From contig NZ_PYYB01000001.1 in assembly GCF_003044185.1 (NCBI RefSeq), positions 2,376,978-2,440,977 of the forward strand: a stretch of 64,000 bases of DNA, in the 5' to 3' direction. A program made the translations under genes and the position numbers. The number at the start of each line of letters is the position of its first letter. Position 1 is the first letter of the stretch. The notes under the pieces were generated by a model. The model was not told the origin of the DNA. It was given only the letters and a program-made list of their open reading frames with translations, and did not search any database. This stretch comes from Paraconexibacter algicola. Its GTDB lineage: Bacteria; Actinomycetota; Thermoleophilia; Solirubrobacterales; Solirubrobacteraceae. Positions 1 through 9,106 of this stretch are shown here, in pieces.

Positions 1-1
1 C

Positions 2-253
2 AAGGACGTCGGCAGCGCGCTGAAGGAGCCCGCGCCGGTCCAGAAGGGCAAGGCGAAGGTCGCCAAGGCGAAGAAGCAGGGTGGCGGCGGGCGCAAGCTC
101 GTGGTCCTGCTCGTCGGCGCCGGCCTCGCGCTCGCGCTCTCCAGCGACCTGCGCGACAAGGTGCTCGACCTGCTGTTCGGCGCCGAGGAGGAGTTCGACT
201 ACACCTCCTCGACCGCGCCGTCCACGCCCGCGCCGTCGCCCGCCGCGGCGTAG
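2..253 (+). CDS. C-terminal end of a small membrane-associated protein (5' truncated)
   Basis: The gene enters from the left edge, and 83 codons remain before the TAG stop. The visible part has a lysine/alanine-rich linker, one hydrophobic segment of about 15 residues (LVVLLVGAGLALALS), a short amphipathic stretch and an acidic, then Ser/Thr/Pro/Ala-rich tail. This looks like a single-pass membrane protein with a low-complexity C-terminus. No family can be named because the N-terminus is missing. Confidence 0.6.
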   Translation, partial: KDVGSALKEPAPVQKGKAKVAKAKKQGGGGRKLVVLLVGAGLALALSSDLRDKVLDLLFGAEEEFDYTSSTAPSTPAPSPAAA

Positions 254-317
254 CGCCGGCCGACACGACCGACTCGTCCGACGGGCGCCCTCCGGGGCGC
301 CCGTCCTCGTGTGGGCC

Positions 318-323
318 TAGGCT
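318..323 (+). promoter_or_regulatory. -10 element TAGGCT for tetR-like gene
   Basis: TAGGCT lies 8 bases before the ATG at 332, so the transcript would start at or next to the start codon (leaderless). It supports that ATG over an in-frame GTG at 311. No clear -35 is visible. Confidence 0.6.
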
Positions 324-331
324 TGTCGGTG

Positions 332-940
332 ATGCCGACGCCCGCCACGCCCCGAGCCATCGACGGAGAGAAGGCGCAGCGCATCGTCGAGGCCATGCGG
401 CGCAGCGTGGCCCAGCGCGGCGTCGCCGGGTCGACGTTCGACCACGTCGCGGGGGAGGCGGGGGTCAGCCGCGGGCTGCTGCACTACTACTTCGGCACCA
501 AGGAGGCGCTCCTCGCCGAGGTGGTGCGGCGCGAGTGCGACCTGCGGATGACGTTGCTCGAGGCGCAGCTCCAGGGCGCGGGGAGCCCGGACGACTTCGT
601 CGAGCTCCTGCGGCTGACGCTGCAGCAGCTCCACGACGAGGACCCGGACTTCGTGGCGCTGCTGTTCGAGCTGTTCACGATGGCCCGCCGCAACGACGAG
701 CTGGCCGAGGGCTTCCGCGCGGTGCTGCAGCGCACGCGCGAGCACGTCGCCGCCGTGCTGCAGGCCAAGCACGACGAGGGCGTCCTGACGATCCACGCGC
801 CGGCGGAGGCGATCGTGGACGTGATCTTCGCGGTCGGCGACGGGCTGGCGCTGCGGATGCTGTCCGAGCCCGAGCGGGACTTCGGGGCGTCGATCGGCGC
901 GGCCGCGCAGGCCGTCCGGTCGCTCATCGCGGCACCCTGA
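332..940 (+). CDS. TetR/AcrR family transcriptional repressor
   Basis: This 202-residue protein has an N-terminal TetR helix-turn-helix at about residues 15-60, with the family pattern GVAGSTFDHVAGEAGVSRG followed by LLHYYFGTKEALL. An all-helical ligand/dimerisation domain follows. It is encoded just upstream of an MMPL exporter in the same direction, with two palindromes in the 139-base gap, so it probably represses that exporter and may also control itself. The inducer is unknown. The start was chosen because of the TAGGCT element 8 bases upstream. Confidence 0.88.
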   Translation: MPTPATPRAIDGEKAQRIVEAMRRSVAQRGVAGSTFDHVAGEAGVSRGLLHYYFGTKEALLAEVVRRECDLRMTLLEAQLQGAGSPDDFVELLRLTLQQLHDEDPDFVALLFELFTMARRNDELAEGFRAVLQRTREHVAAVLQAKHDEGVLTIHAPAEAIVDVIFAVGDGLALRMLSEPERDFGASIGAAAQAVRSLIAAP

Positions 941-960
941 TCCCGACGGACCCGCATCCT

Positions 961-978
961 GTGTGATGCGTCTCACAC
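961..978 (+). promoter_or_regulatory. CRP-like palindrome (TGTGA-N6-TCACA)
   Basis: Positions 962-966 are TGTGA and 973-977 are TCACA, separated by six bases. The outer G/C also pair, giving a perfect 6-base inverted repeat. This is exactly the consensus bound by CRP-family regulators. It sits about 100 bases upstream of the MMPL gene. Confidence 0.55.
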
Positions 979-1012
979 GGGTGCGATCCCGGAGGCGGCA
1001 CAGTCCCGCGCA

Positions 1013-1038
1013 GTCCTGACTGGCCAGCCAGCCAGGAC
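1013..1038 (+). promoter_or_regulatory. Imperfect 26-base palindrome, probable TetR operator
   Basis: The outer arms are GTCCTG and CAGGAC, and the centre contains TGGCCAGCCA. Eleven of the 13 base pairs match. Its place between the tetR-like gene and the exporter, 42 bases before the exporter ATG, fits the operator of that repressor. Confidence 0.55.
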
Positions 1039-1079
1039 GCTGCTCCGCTCCTCAGCGCACCCTCGGAAGGACGACCGCC

Positions 1080-3377
1080 ATGCAGGCCTTCATGCTCCGC
1101 CTCGACGCCGCCGTCCACCGGCACCGGCGCGCGGTCCTCGCGCTCTGGGCGATCGCGCTGGTCGCCGCCGTCCCGTTCGCGCTGCGGCAGTCCGAGAACC
1201 TCACCGGCGGCGGCTTCGCCGTCCCGGGCTCGCAGTCCCGCGCCGTCGAGGAGGCGCTCGCCCGCGACCTGCCGCAGGCCGGCCACGCCACGCTCGCCGC
1301 GGTCCTCGCGCCGCAGCCCGGCGCCACCCGCGCGCAGGGCCGCGCCGCGCTGGACCGCGTCGACCGCGCCGCCGCCACCGTCGCGGACGTCTCGCTCGCC
1401 CCGGCCGCGCGCGCCGCCGCGCTACGCCGCATCGACGCCGCCCCCGGCCGGCCGCTGCTCGTCCCCCTGGCGGCGACCGTCGACGACCTCGAGTCCTCCG
1501 ACGTCGCCGCCGACCTCCGCGACGAGCTCGGCCTCGCCGACGAGCGCGCGGGGGAGCCCGTCCGCGTCGGCCTCGTCGGTCAGGGCGCCCTCTGGGCCGG
1601 ACTGCAGGACGTCTCCAAGGAGGGCCTCGAGAAGGCCGAGGCCACCGGCTTCCCGATCGTCCTGCTGATCCTGCTCGTCGTCTTCGGCTCGCTCGCCGCC
1701 GCGACGCTGCCGCTCGCGCTCGGCGTGTTCAGCGTGCTCATCACCGGTGGCCTGATCTACGGGATCTCGCTGCAGCTCCAGATGAGCGTGTTCGTCACGA
1801 ACATGGCCTCGATGATCGGCATCGGCGTCGCCGTCGACTACTCGCTGTTCGTCCTCGCGCGCTACCGCGAGGAGGTCCGCGGCGGCGCGACGCCCGAGGC
1901 CGCGCGCACCACCGCGATGGCCACCTCCGGGATCGCGGTGCTGTTCTCCGGCCTGACCGTGATCGTCTCGCTGGCCGGCCTCTACATGGTCGACACGACC
2001 GCGATCCGCTCGATGGCCCTCGGGGCGATCCTCGTCGTCGCCGTCTCGATGCTCGCCTCGGCGACGCTGCTCCCCGCGCTCATCGGCGCGCTCGGCCGCC
2101 GCGCCTACGCGCGTGGCCGCCTGTTCACCGCCGCCCCGCTCGTGCTGCGCTCGTGGCGGCGCCGGGCGCCCGGCTCCACGCACCCCGACGCGCCGGCCCC
2201 GGTCCCGTTCTGGGAGCGCTGGACCGCGCGCGTGACCCGGCGGCCCGTGCTGTCGCTCGTCGCCGCCACCGGCGTGCTGCTCGCTCTCGCGGTCCCGGCG
2301 CTCTCGCTGCAGACCGGCAACGGCGCGCTGCGCCAGTTCCCCGACGGCGACCCGACGCGGGCGGCGTTCGAGGTCGCCGCGTCGCTCTCGAGCCCGGGGG
2401 CGAGCGCCCCGGTCCGCGTGCTCACCCGGTTCGAGCAGGGCACCGCCCGCGACCCGCAGAACGCCGCGCTCGTGCGCCGCGCCGCCGCGACGCTGCGCGA
2501 GGACCCGCGCGTCGCCGCCGTCGCCGACCCGCTCCCCACCCGCGACGGGCGCGGCGTGCTGCTCGTCGCCACCCCGCGGGCCGACGGGGAGTCCGAGACC
2601 ACCAAGGGGCTCGTCGAGGACCTCCGGCGCGAGCTGCCCGCCGTCGCCCGGACCGCGGACGTGCAGGTCGGCGGGACCACCGCGGCGCTCGTGGACTTCC
2701 GCGACGAGGTCTCCTCGTCGATGTGGAAGGTCGTCCTCTTCGTCCTCGGGCTCAGCTACCTCGTGCTGATGGTGCTGCTGCGCTCGGTGCTGCTGCCGCT
2801 GAAGGCGGTGATCGCCAACCTGCTCAGCGTCGGTGCCGCGTACGGCGTCCTCGTCGCGGTCTTCCAGTGGGGCTGGGTCGACGGGTTCCTCGGCTTCCAG
2901 AGCCCGGGGTACATCGACACGATCACGCCGCCGCTGATCCTCGCGGTCGTCTTCGGCCTCTCGATGGACTACGAGGTGTTCCTGCTCAGCCGCATCCGCG
3001 AGCGCTTCGACGCCACCGGGGACACCCGCCGCGCGGTCGCCGAGGGCATCGCCACCAGCGCCCGGACGATCACCAGCGCGGCGCTGATCATGGTCGCCGT
3101 GTTCCTCGTGTTCGTCGGCACCGGCGTCCCCTCGATCAAGCAGCTCGGCCTCGGCAACGCGGTCGCCATCGCGGTCGACGCGACGCTCGTGCGGCTCGTG
3201 CTCGTGCCCGCCGTCATGGAGCTGCTCGGCCGCTGGAGCTGGTGGCTGCCGCGGCCGCTGGACCGGCTGCTGCCCGCCGTCGACATGGAGCAGCTGCACG
3301 TCCCGGCCGAGGCGCAGACCCCGCTCGGGGCGCGGCGCGTGGACGAGGAGGACCGCGAGCCCGCCGGGGTCGCGTAG
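1080..3377 (+). CDS. MMPL/RND family membrane transporter
   Basis: This 765-residue inner-membrane protein has the MmpL layout: one N-terminal membrane helix (about residues 16-34), a periplasmic-type loop, a block of helices at about 190-330, then a repeat of the same plan with a second block at about 545-710. The conserved GxGVAVDYSLFVLARYREE and FGLSMDYEVFLLSRIRE segments of the two halves are both present. MMPL proteins export lipids or drugs using the proton gradient. The ATG at 1080 is preceded by a GGAAGGA ribosome site. The gene is probably controlled by the TetR protein just upstream. The substrate is unknown. Confidence 0.9.
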   Translation: MQAFMLRLDAAVHRHRRAVLALWAIALVAAVPFALRQSENLTGGGFAVPGSQSRAVEEALARDLPQAGHATLAAVLAPQPGATRAQGRAALDRVDRAAATVADVSLAPAARAAALRRIDAAPGRPLLVPLAATVDDLESSDVAADLRDELGLADERAGEPVRVGLVGQGALWAGLQDVSKEGLEKAEATGFPIVLLILLVVFGSLAAATLPLALGVFSVLITGGLIYGISLQLQMSVFVTNMASMIGIGVAVDYSLFVLARYREEVRGGATPEAARTTAMATSGIAVLFSGLTVIVSLAGLYMVDTTAIRSMALGAILVVAVSMLASATLLPALIGALGRRAYARGRLFTAAPLVLRSWRRRAPGSTHPDAPAPVPFWERWTARVTRRPVLSLVAATGVLLALAVPALSLQTGNGALRQFPDGDPTRAAFEVAASLSSPGASAPVRVLTRFEQGTARDPQNAALVRRAAATLREDPRVAAVADPLPTRDGRGVLLVATPRADGESETTKGLVEDLRRELPAVARTADVQVGGTTAALVDFRDEVSSSMWKVVLFVLGLSYLVLMVLLRSVLLPLKAVIANLLSVGAAYGVLVAVFQWGWVDGFLGFQSPGYIDTITPPLILAVVFGLSMDYEVFLLSRIRERFDATGDTRRAVAEGIATSARTITSAALIMVAVFLVFVGTGVPSIKQLGLGNAVAIAVDATLVRLVLVPAVMELLGRWSWWLPRPLDRLLPAVDMEQLHVPAEAQTPLGARRVDEEDREPAGVA

Positions 3378-3396
3378 CTGCGCCGCCGCGCGCAGG

Positions 3397-3402
3397 TAGC
3401 GT
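3397..3402 (+). promoter_or_regulatory. -10 element TAGCGT for methyltransferase
   Basis: TAGCGT ends 7 bases before the GTG at 3410, the leaderless spacing seen throughout this window. Confidence 0.55.
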
Positions 3403-3409
3403 TCGGCGG

Positions 3410-4387
3410 GTGCCTCCGTCCGCCGCGCTCGTCGACCGCTACGCCAGCCTGCTCGCGGCGCCCGACGCCCCGCCCCAGTGGCAGGCGTCCGCGCCCGCGG
3501 CGGGGTCGCTGCTGCGGCTGGCCGACGACCTGCTGGGGCTCGGGCCGTGGCGCGAGCCGCCGGCCGTGGCGCTCGACGCGGGTTGCGGCGACGGCTCGCC
3601 GCTCCTGGGGCTCGTGCTGCTCGGCGTCGGGGCCGGGATCGGCGTCGACCTCGATCCGCAGCGCGTCGGCCACGGTCGCGCGGGCGTCGCGAGCCTGCCG
3701 TCCGAGCTGGCCGCGCGGATCGACCTGCAGGTCGGGGACGTCGGCGCGCTGCCCGTGGCCGACGGGTCGGTCGACCTGCTGCTGTCGCTGGAGGGCGTCG
3801 GCGTCTACCTCGACCTCGACGCGTTCCTGCGCGAGGCCGCGCGCGTCGTGCGCCCGGGCGGGGCGGTGGTGATCTCCGAGCTGAACAACGCGCGCAACCC
3901 GCGACTGCGGCAGAGCACCCACGACCTGTGGGAGGCCTACGAGCAGGGCCCGGTGCCCGTGGACCTGCACGGGCACCGGATCGAGACGAGCTACCGCGAC
4001 CGTCGGGCCGCGCTCGTCGCCGAGCTGCTCCCCGACGCCGACCCGGCGACCGTCGACCGCCTCGCCGCGGCGACCACCGGCCTGCAGGCCGACGCGATCC
4101 GGGCGGCGTGCGCCGCCCACGCGGCCGACGGCACGGTGCCCCCGGGCGCCTACCGGCGCGGCACGATGCCGATCGCCCCCGACGGCATGGTCGTCGAGCG
4201 GCCGGTCGACCCGCTGCAGCTCGTCGCCCGGCTCGGGGAGCTCGGGTTCGCCGCGCGTGCCCGCGGCTACTGGGGTGGCGCCGGCGGCGGGCGCGCCGTG
4301 CGGACCGCGAACGCGGTGCTCGCCGCGGGCGGACGGCTGACCCTCGGGCGCGCCCCGAGCTTCCGCGTCGTCGGCGTGCGTCGCTAG
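3410..4387 (+). CDS. SAM-dependent class I methyltransferase
   Basis: The protein has 325 residues. SAM-binding motif I is seen as ALDAGCGDGSP (about residues 54-64), an acidic motif II as IGVDLD, and a post-I region PVADGSVDLLLSLEGVGVYLD typical of Methyltransf_11/25 enzymes. A C-terminal region of about 150 residues is extra to the core fold. The substrate is not evident. The GTG start is supported by the TAGCGT element 7 bases upstream. The TAG stop shares the palindrome CTAG with the stop of the convergent hydrolase gene, so the two genes overlap by 4 bases. Confidence 0.75.
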   Translation: MPPSAALVDRYASLLAAPDAPPQWQASAPAAGSLLRLADDLLGLGPWREPPAVALDAGCGDGSPLLGLVLLGVGAGIGVDLDPQRVGHGRAGVASLPSELAARIDLQVGDVGALPVADGSVDLLLSLEGVGVYLDLDAFLREAARVVRPGGAVVISELNNARNPRLRQSTHDLWEAYEQGPVPVDLHGHRIETSYRDRRAALVAELLPDADPATVDRLAAATTGLQADAIRAACAAHAADGTVPPGAYRRGTMPIAPDGMVVERPVDPLQLVARLGELGFAARARGYWGGAGGGRAVRTANAVLAAGGRLTLGRAPSFRVVGVRR

Positions 4388-5181
4388 ACCGTCGCGCGCA
4401 GCCGGTCGAGCCGCTCGCCCGCGGCACGCCAGGCGGCGTGGCCGGGGTCGATCACCTCGCGGTGCCCGCCGGTGGCGGGCTCGAGCAGCTCGACGTCCGC
4501 CCCGGCCGCGCGAGCCGCGGTGACGTACTCGCGGGAGCGCGCGACCGGCACGGTCGCGTCGGCGACCGGGTGCACGATCGTCACCGGCACCCCGAGCGGG
4601 AGCCGGCGCATCGGGTCGGCCTGGGCGAAGTGGTCGGGCACGTCCTGCACCGTCCCGCCGAGCACCGCGGCCGCAGGGGCGCCCGCGCGGACCATGTCGG
4701 TCACGGGCGAGAGCGCGACGACGTGCGCGACCGTCAGCGCCGGGTCGGCGCCGACCGCCCCGACCGGCAGCCCGGCCCGCCCGCCGATCCACAGCGCGAG
4801 CTGGCCGCCGGCGCTGTGCCCCACCACGACGACCCGCGAGAGATCCAGGCGCTCGTCCGCGAGCCGGGTCAGGTGGTCGACCATCGCGGCGACGTCGGTG
4901 AACGTCGTCGGCCAGCCGCCGCGGCCGCCCCGCCCGATCCGGCCGTACTCGATGTTCCAGGTCGCCCAGCCGCGCCGGCGCAGGTCCGCGCACAGCGGCC
5001 GCATGATGAGGCTCCCGTACTGGGTGCGCCAGTAGCCGCCGTGAACGACGATCGCCACCGGGTGCGGTCCGGGACCGGTCGGCACGAGCAGCTCGGCCCG
5101 CCCGTCCTTGTGGTCGGCGACGCGGCGGCGCTGCGGGTGCTGCAGCAGCGCGTGGCGGACGACCTGCGTGGTGATCGACAC
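4384..5181 (-). CDS. Alpha/beta hydrolase, esterase or kynurenine-formamidase-like
   Basis: This 265-residue protein has an oxyanion HGGYW motif (residues 47-51), a nucleophile elbow GHSAGG with Ser123, a probable Asp208 (VADATVP) and His240 (GGHREV), so the catalytic triad looks complete. HGGYW is typical of arylformamidases and of the BD-FAE esterase group. No other tryptophan-catabolism gene is nearby, so the substrate stays open. The gene lies 24 bases downstream of glyS on the same strand and may be co-transcribed with it. Confidence 0.8.
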   Translation of the reverse strand: MSITTQVVRHALLQHPQRRRVADHKDGRAELLVPTGPGPHPVAIVVHGGYWRTQYGSLIMRPLCADLRRRGWATWNIEYGRIGRGGRGGWPTTFTDVAAMVDHLTRLADERLDLSRVVVVGHSAGGQLALWIGGRAGLPVGAVGADPALTVAHVVALSPVTDMVRAGAPAAAVLGGTVQDVPDHFAQADPMRRLPLGVPVTIVHPVADATVPVARSREYVTAARAAGADVELLEPATGGHREVIDPGHAAWRAAGERLDRLRATV

Positions 5182-5205
5182 GACGGGCCCGGTCGGCGCG
5201 GCGGC

Positions 5206-6582
<1,377 letters not shown>

Positions 6583-6588
6583 GACCGC

Positions 6589-6594
6589 AGGGTA
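6589..6594 (-). promoter_or_regulatory. -10 element TACCCT for glyS
   Basis: Read on the minus strand, TACCCT ends 6 bases before the glyS ATG. It is consistent with a leaderless transcript and decides the start codon. Confidence 0.55.
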
Positions 6595-6628
6595 TTCGCC
6601 GCGCGTCGCCGTCGTCGCCCGCCGTCGG

Positions 6629-6655
6629 CTGGCACTCTCGGGTCGAGAGTGCCAG
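6629..6655. promoter_or_regulatory. CIRCE-like inverted repeat (HrcA-type operator)
   Basis: Perfect 12-base arms (CTGGCACTCTCG and its complement) are separated by 3 bases. Inside it is GCACTC-N9-GAGTGC, the exact core and spacing of the CIRCE element TTAGCACTC-N9-GAGTGCTAA bound by the heat-shock repressor HrcA. It lies between glyS and the FmdB-like gene, 36 bases before the latter's start. Confidence 0.6.
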
Positions 6656-6675
6656 TAACCGCCGGCCGGGCGTGA

Positions 6676-6681
6676 CATACT
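6676..6681 (+). promoter_or_regulatory. -10-like CATACT for fmdB-like gene
   Basis: CATACT ends 10 bases before the ATG at 6692. With the palindrome just upstream, a repressor bound there would overlap the -35 region. Confidence 0.4.
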
Positions 6682-6691
6682 TCCTCTCGAT

Positions 6692-7039
6692 ATGCCGATC
6701 TACGAGTACCGCCGCCCCGACGGGTCCACGTTCGAGGTGATCCAGAAGTTCAGCGACGACGCGCTGACCAAGGATCCGGAGACCGGCGTCCCCGTCGAGC
6801 GCGTCCTCCACGCGCCGGCCATCCACTTCAAGGGCAAGGGCTTCCACAACACCGACTACGGCACGCGGCGCCGCAACCGCGAGCTGGAGAAGTCGGCGGA
6901 GAAGGGGGCCGACGACCACACGGGCAAGATGCAGGACAAGCGCGAGGCGAAGGCCAAGGAGTCCAAGCCCGCCGCCGAGAAGAAGTCCTCGTCGTCGTCC
7001 TCGAAGTCCGAGGGCAAGAAGAAGCCGAAGGCCGCGTAG
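6692..7039 (+). CDS. FmdB/regulatory zinc-ribbon family protein lacking the zinc cysteines
   Basis: This 115-residue protein clearly follows the FmdB family: it begins MPIYEYR, has FEVIQKFSDD, then VERVLHAPAIHFKGKGF and TDY. Family members normally hold zinc with two CxxC pairs. Here the corresponding positions read YRRPDGS and DPETGVP, and the protein contains no cysteine at all. The last 50 residues are a Lys/Ser/Ala-rich basic tail. The function of the family is poorly known. The ribbon fold may be kept without metal. A CIRCE-like operator upstream suggests stress control. Confidence 0.85.
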   Translation: MPIYEYRRPDGSTFEVIQKFSDDALTKDPETGVPVERVLHAPAIHFKGKGFHNTDYGTRRRNRELEKSAEKGADDHTGKMQDKREAKAKESKPAAEKKSSSSSSKSEGKKKPKAA

Positions 7040-7067
7040 CGCGCCGCGCGCGACACGCACCGTCCGT

Positions 7068-7097
7068 CGAGGGGCTCCGGGTGACCGGGGCCCCTCG
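7068..7097. terminator. Bidirectional terminator hairpin between fmdB-like and LCP genes
   Basis: An 8-base stem (CGAGGGGC) continues through a T-G wobble into CCGG, capped by a GTGA (GNRA) tetraloop. It lies between two convergent stop codons. There is no T-tract, which is usual at this GC content. Confidence 0.65.
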
Positions 7098-7111
7098 TCG
7101 TCCGCGGCGGC

Positions 7112-8275
7112 TCAGCCGCCGAGGAACCGCTCGACGGCGCGGCGCTTGGCCTCGTCGTTGACGACGAGGCCGGCGCCCCCGTCGGGCAGCGTCTCGGCAC
7201 CGGTGGGCTTCAGGATCCGGGTGGGCGGCGAGCCGCCGGCGACCGTCGCGGCCGCGAAGCCCATCAGCGTCGGACCGCTCATGTCGGTCACCAGCGCGCT
7301 CGGGGCCTTCCACGCGATCCACGGCAGCCGCACGAACCCGGTCGGGGAGAGGACGCGGGAGCGCATCGCCTGCGTGATCTTCTGCTGGCGCGACGCGCGC
7401 GTGAGGTCCGACTCCTTGGGGTTGCAGTCGTTCTTGCGCGTCCGCGCCAGCGCGAGGGCCTGCTTGCCGTCGATCGTCGTCTTGCCGGCCCGCAGCCGCA
7501 GCGTGTAGCCGCCGTTGCGGAAGCCGCCGTTGATGCGGCTGACGACGCAGCCGCCGCGGTAGACGACGCCGCCCATGGCGTCGATGAGCTCCGGGAAGTT
7601 CTCGAAGCTCACCTCGATCACGTGGTTGACCTCGATCCCGAGGAACGACTCGATCGTCTCCGCCATCTTCCCGGCGCCGCCGATCGCGTAGGCCGCGTTG
7701 ATCTTCTGGCGCCCTGCGCCGGGGATGTCGACGACGGTGTCGCGCGGGATGCTCAGCCGCGCGGCCTTCCCGCCGCCGAAGCGCATCAGGACGATCGAGT
7801 CCGCGCGCGACGGGCCGCTCGTGGAGCCGCCGGGCTCCTTCGTGTCGGCGCTGCGCTTGTCCGAGCCGAGCACGAGCACGTTCGTGGCCCCGAACGGCGG
7901 CACGCCCCCGCCACCGAGGACCGCGTTGGCGCCGTCGTCGACGCCACCGCCGTGGATGGTGGCGCTGACGACGAACAGCACGACCGACAAGGCCACCCAC
8001 GCGACCGCGGCGAGCAGCAGCCGCCAGGCGATCCGTCCGGGGGAGAGGCGCCGTCCGCCGCGGCGGCGGCGTCCGGGCAGGCCGGGCAGCCCGCGACGCG
8101 GCCCGTCCGGCGCCGGGCCCGGCTCGCCGCTGCGCACGGCGGGTCCTGGGTCGAGCCGGTCGAGGAACCGCGGGCGGGCGCGGAACACCGGGTAGTCGGG
8201 CGGGCCCTGCTGCGGGTCGCGCGGGCGGGGATCTCTCGGCGTGCGCTGCCGGGGGCGGTCGTGGGGATCGTCCAT
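7112..8275 (-). CDS. LytR-CpsA-Psr (LCP) family cell-wall glycopolymer ligase
   Basis: This 387-residue protein has a long Pro/Arg-rich cytoplasmic N-terminus (1-80), one membrane helix (about 81-105) and an extracellular LCP domain starting at ATNVLVLGSDKRS. The conserved DSIVLMRF, LSIPRDTVVDIPG and KINAAYAIGG blocks, including the catalytic arginine region, are present. LCP enzymes move teichoic-acid- or arabinogalactan-like polymers from lipid carriers onto peptidoglycan. The ATG at 8275 lies only 21 bases from the divergent rsmI start, across an AT-rich GATATGG that probably serves both promoters. A longer upstream frame would run antisense through rsmI and is unlikely. Confidence 0.88.
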   Translation of the reverse strand: MDDPHDRPRQRTPRDPRPRDPQQGPPDYPVFRARPRFLDRLDPGPAVRSGEPGPAPDGPRRGLPGLPGRRRRGGRRLSPGRIAWRLLLAAVAWVALSVVLFVVSATIHGGGVDDGANAVLGGGGVPPFGATNVLVLGSDKRSADTKEPGGSTSGPSRADSIVLMRFGGGKAARLSIPRDTVVDIPGAGRQKINAAYAIGGAGKMAETIESFLGIEVNHVIEVSFENFPELIDAMGGVVYRGGCVVSRINGGFRNGGYTLRLRAGKTTIDGKQALALARTRKNDCNPKESDLTRASRQQKITQAMRSRVLSPTGFVRLPWIAWKAPSALVTDMSGPTLMGFAAATVAGGSPPTRILKPTGAETLPDGGAGLVVNDEAKRRAVERFLGG

Positions 8276-8283
8276 CCGCGGGA

Positions 8284-8289
8284 TATGGT
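8284..8289 (+). promoter_or_regulatory. -10 element TATGGT for rsmI
   Basis: TATGGT ends 7 bases before the rsmI ATG. The same ATAT core probably also forms part of the divergent LCP promoter. Confidence 0.5.
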
Positions 8290-8296
8290 GGCTCAG

Positions 8297-9106
8297 ATGC
8301 CCGTCGGCCGCCTCGTCGTCTGTCCCACGCCCATCGGGAACCTCGAGGACGTGACGCTGCGGGTGCTCAGCGCCCTGCGGGACGCGCACGTCGTCGCGTG
8401 CGAGGACACGCGCCGCACGCGCGTGCTCCTGGACCGCTACGGGGTCGACGCGCAGCTCGTCAGCTACCACGAGCACAACGAGCAGTCCCGGGCCGCGGAG
8501 CTGGTGCGCCGGATGGCCGACGGCGAGACCGTGGCGCTGTGCTCCGACGCGGGGATGCCGCTGGTCTCGGATCCCGGCTTCGTGCTCGTCCAGGCGTGCG
8601 TCGGGGCCGGGCTCGCCGTCGAGGTCCTGCCGGGGCCGTCCGCGGCGCTCGCGGCGCTGGTGGCGAGCGCGCTGCCCGCCGAGACCTGGCGGTTCGTCGG
8701 CTTCCTGCCGCGCAAGAAGGGGGAGCAGACCGCGCTGTTCGCGGCGACCGAGACGCTCGTCGGGTTCGAGTCCCCGCGACGGGTCGGCGCGACCCTCGCG
8801 GTGCTCGCCGCGGTCGACCCGGACCGCCCCGTCGCGGTCTGCCGGGAGCTGACGAAGGTCCACGAGGAGGTCGTGCGCGGCACCGCCGGGGAGCTCGCGG
8901 CGCGCTACGCGGACGCGGAGGTCAAGGGGGAGGTCGTCCTCGTCGTCGGCGGGGCGCCCCCGGTCGACGGCGACCTCGAGGCCGGCGTGCGCGCGCTGCG
9001 CGAGCTCGTCGCCGCCGGGGCGAAGGCCCGGCCCGCCGCCGCGGTCGTCGCGGAGCTGACGGGCACGAGCGCCAACGCGCTCTACGCCGCGCTCACGGCG
9101 CGCTGA
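8297..9106 (+). CDS. rsmI: 16S rRNA (cytidine-1402-2'-O)-methyltransferase
   Basis: This 269-residue protein belongs to the tetrapyrrole-methylase fold family. It starts with the RsmI signature LVVCPTPIGNLEDVT and contains CEDTRRTRVLLDRYG, SDAGMPLVSDPGF and LPGPSAALAALVASALP. It methylates the ribose of C1402 in 16S rRNA in the decoding centre. Its last 14 bases overlap the convergent zinc-ribbon gene. Another rRNA methyltransferase gene, rsmA, lies 3.5 kb downstream. Confidence 0.95.
   Translation: MPVGRLVVCPTPIGNLEDVTLRVLSALRDAHVVACEDTRRTRVLLDRYGVDAQLVSYHEHNEQSRAAELVRRMADGETVALCSDAGMPLVSDPGFVLVQACVGAGLAVEVLPGPSAALAALVASALPAETWRFVGFLPRKKGEQTALFAATETLVGFESPRRVGATLAVLAAVDPDRPVAVCRELTKVHEEVVRGTAGELAARYADAEVKGEVVLVVGGAPPVDGDLEAGVRALRELVAAGAKARPAAAVVAELTGTSANALYAALTAR

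Noticed and set aside
1422-4427. A 1001-codon open frame on the minus strand, and others of similar size (2969-7060, 34091-37399, 44558-47800)
   Set aside because: They lie antisense to clear genes, are built of Arg/Ala/Gly/Asp-rich low-complexity sequence and contain no domain. At this GC content stop codons are rare in such shadow frames.
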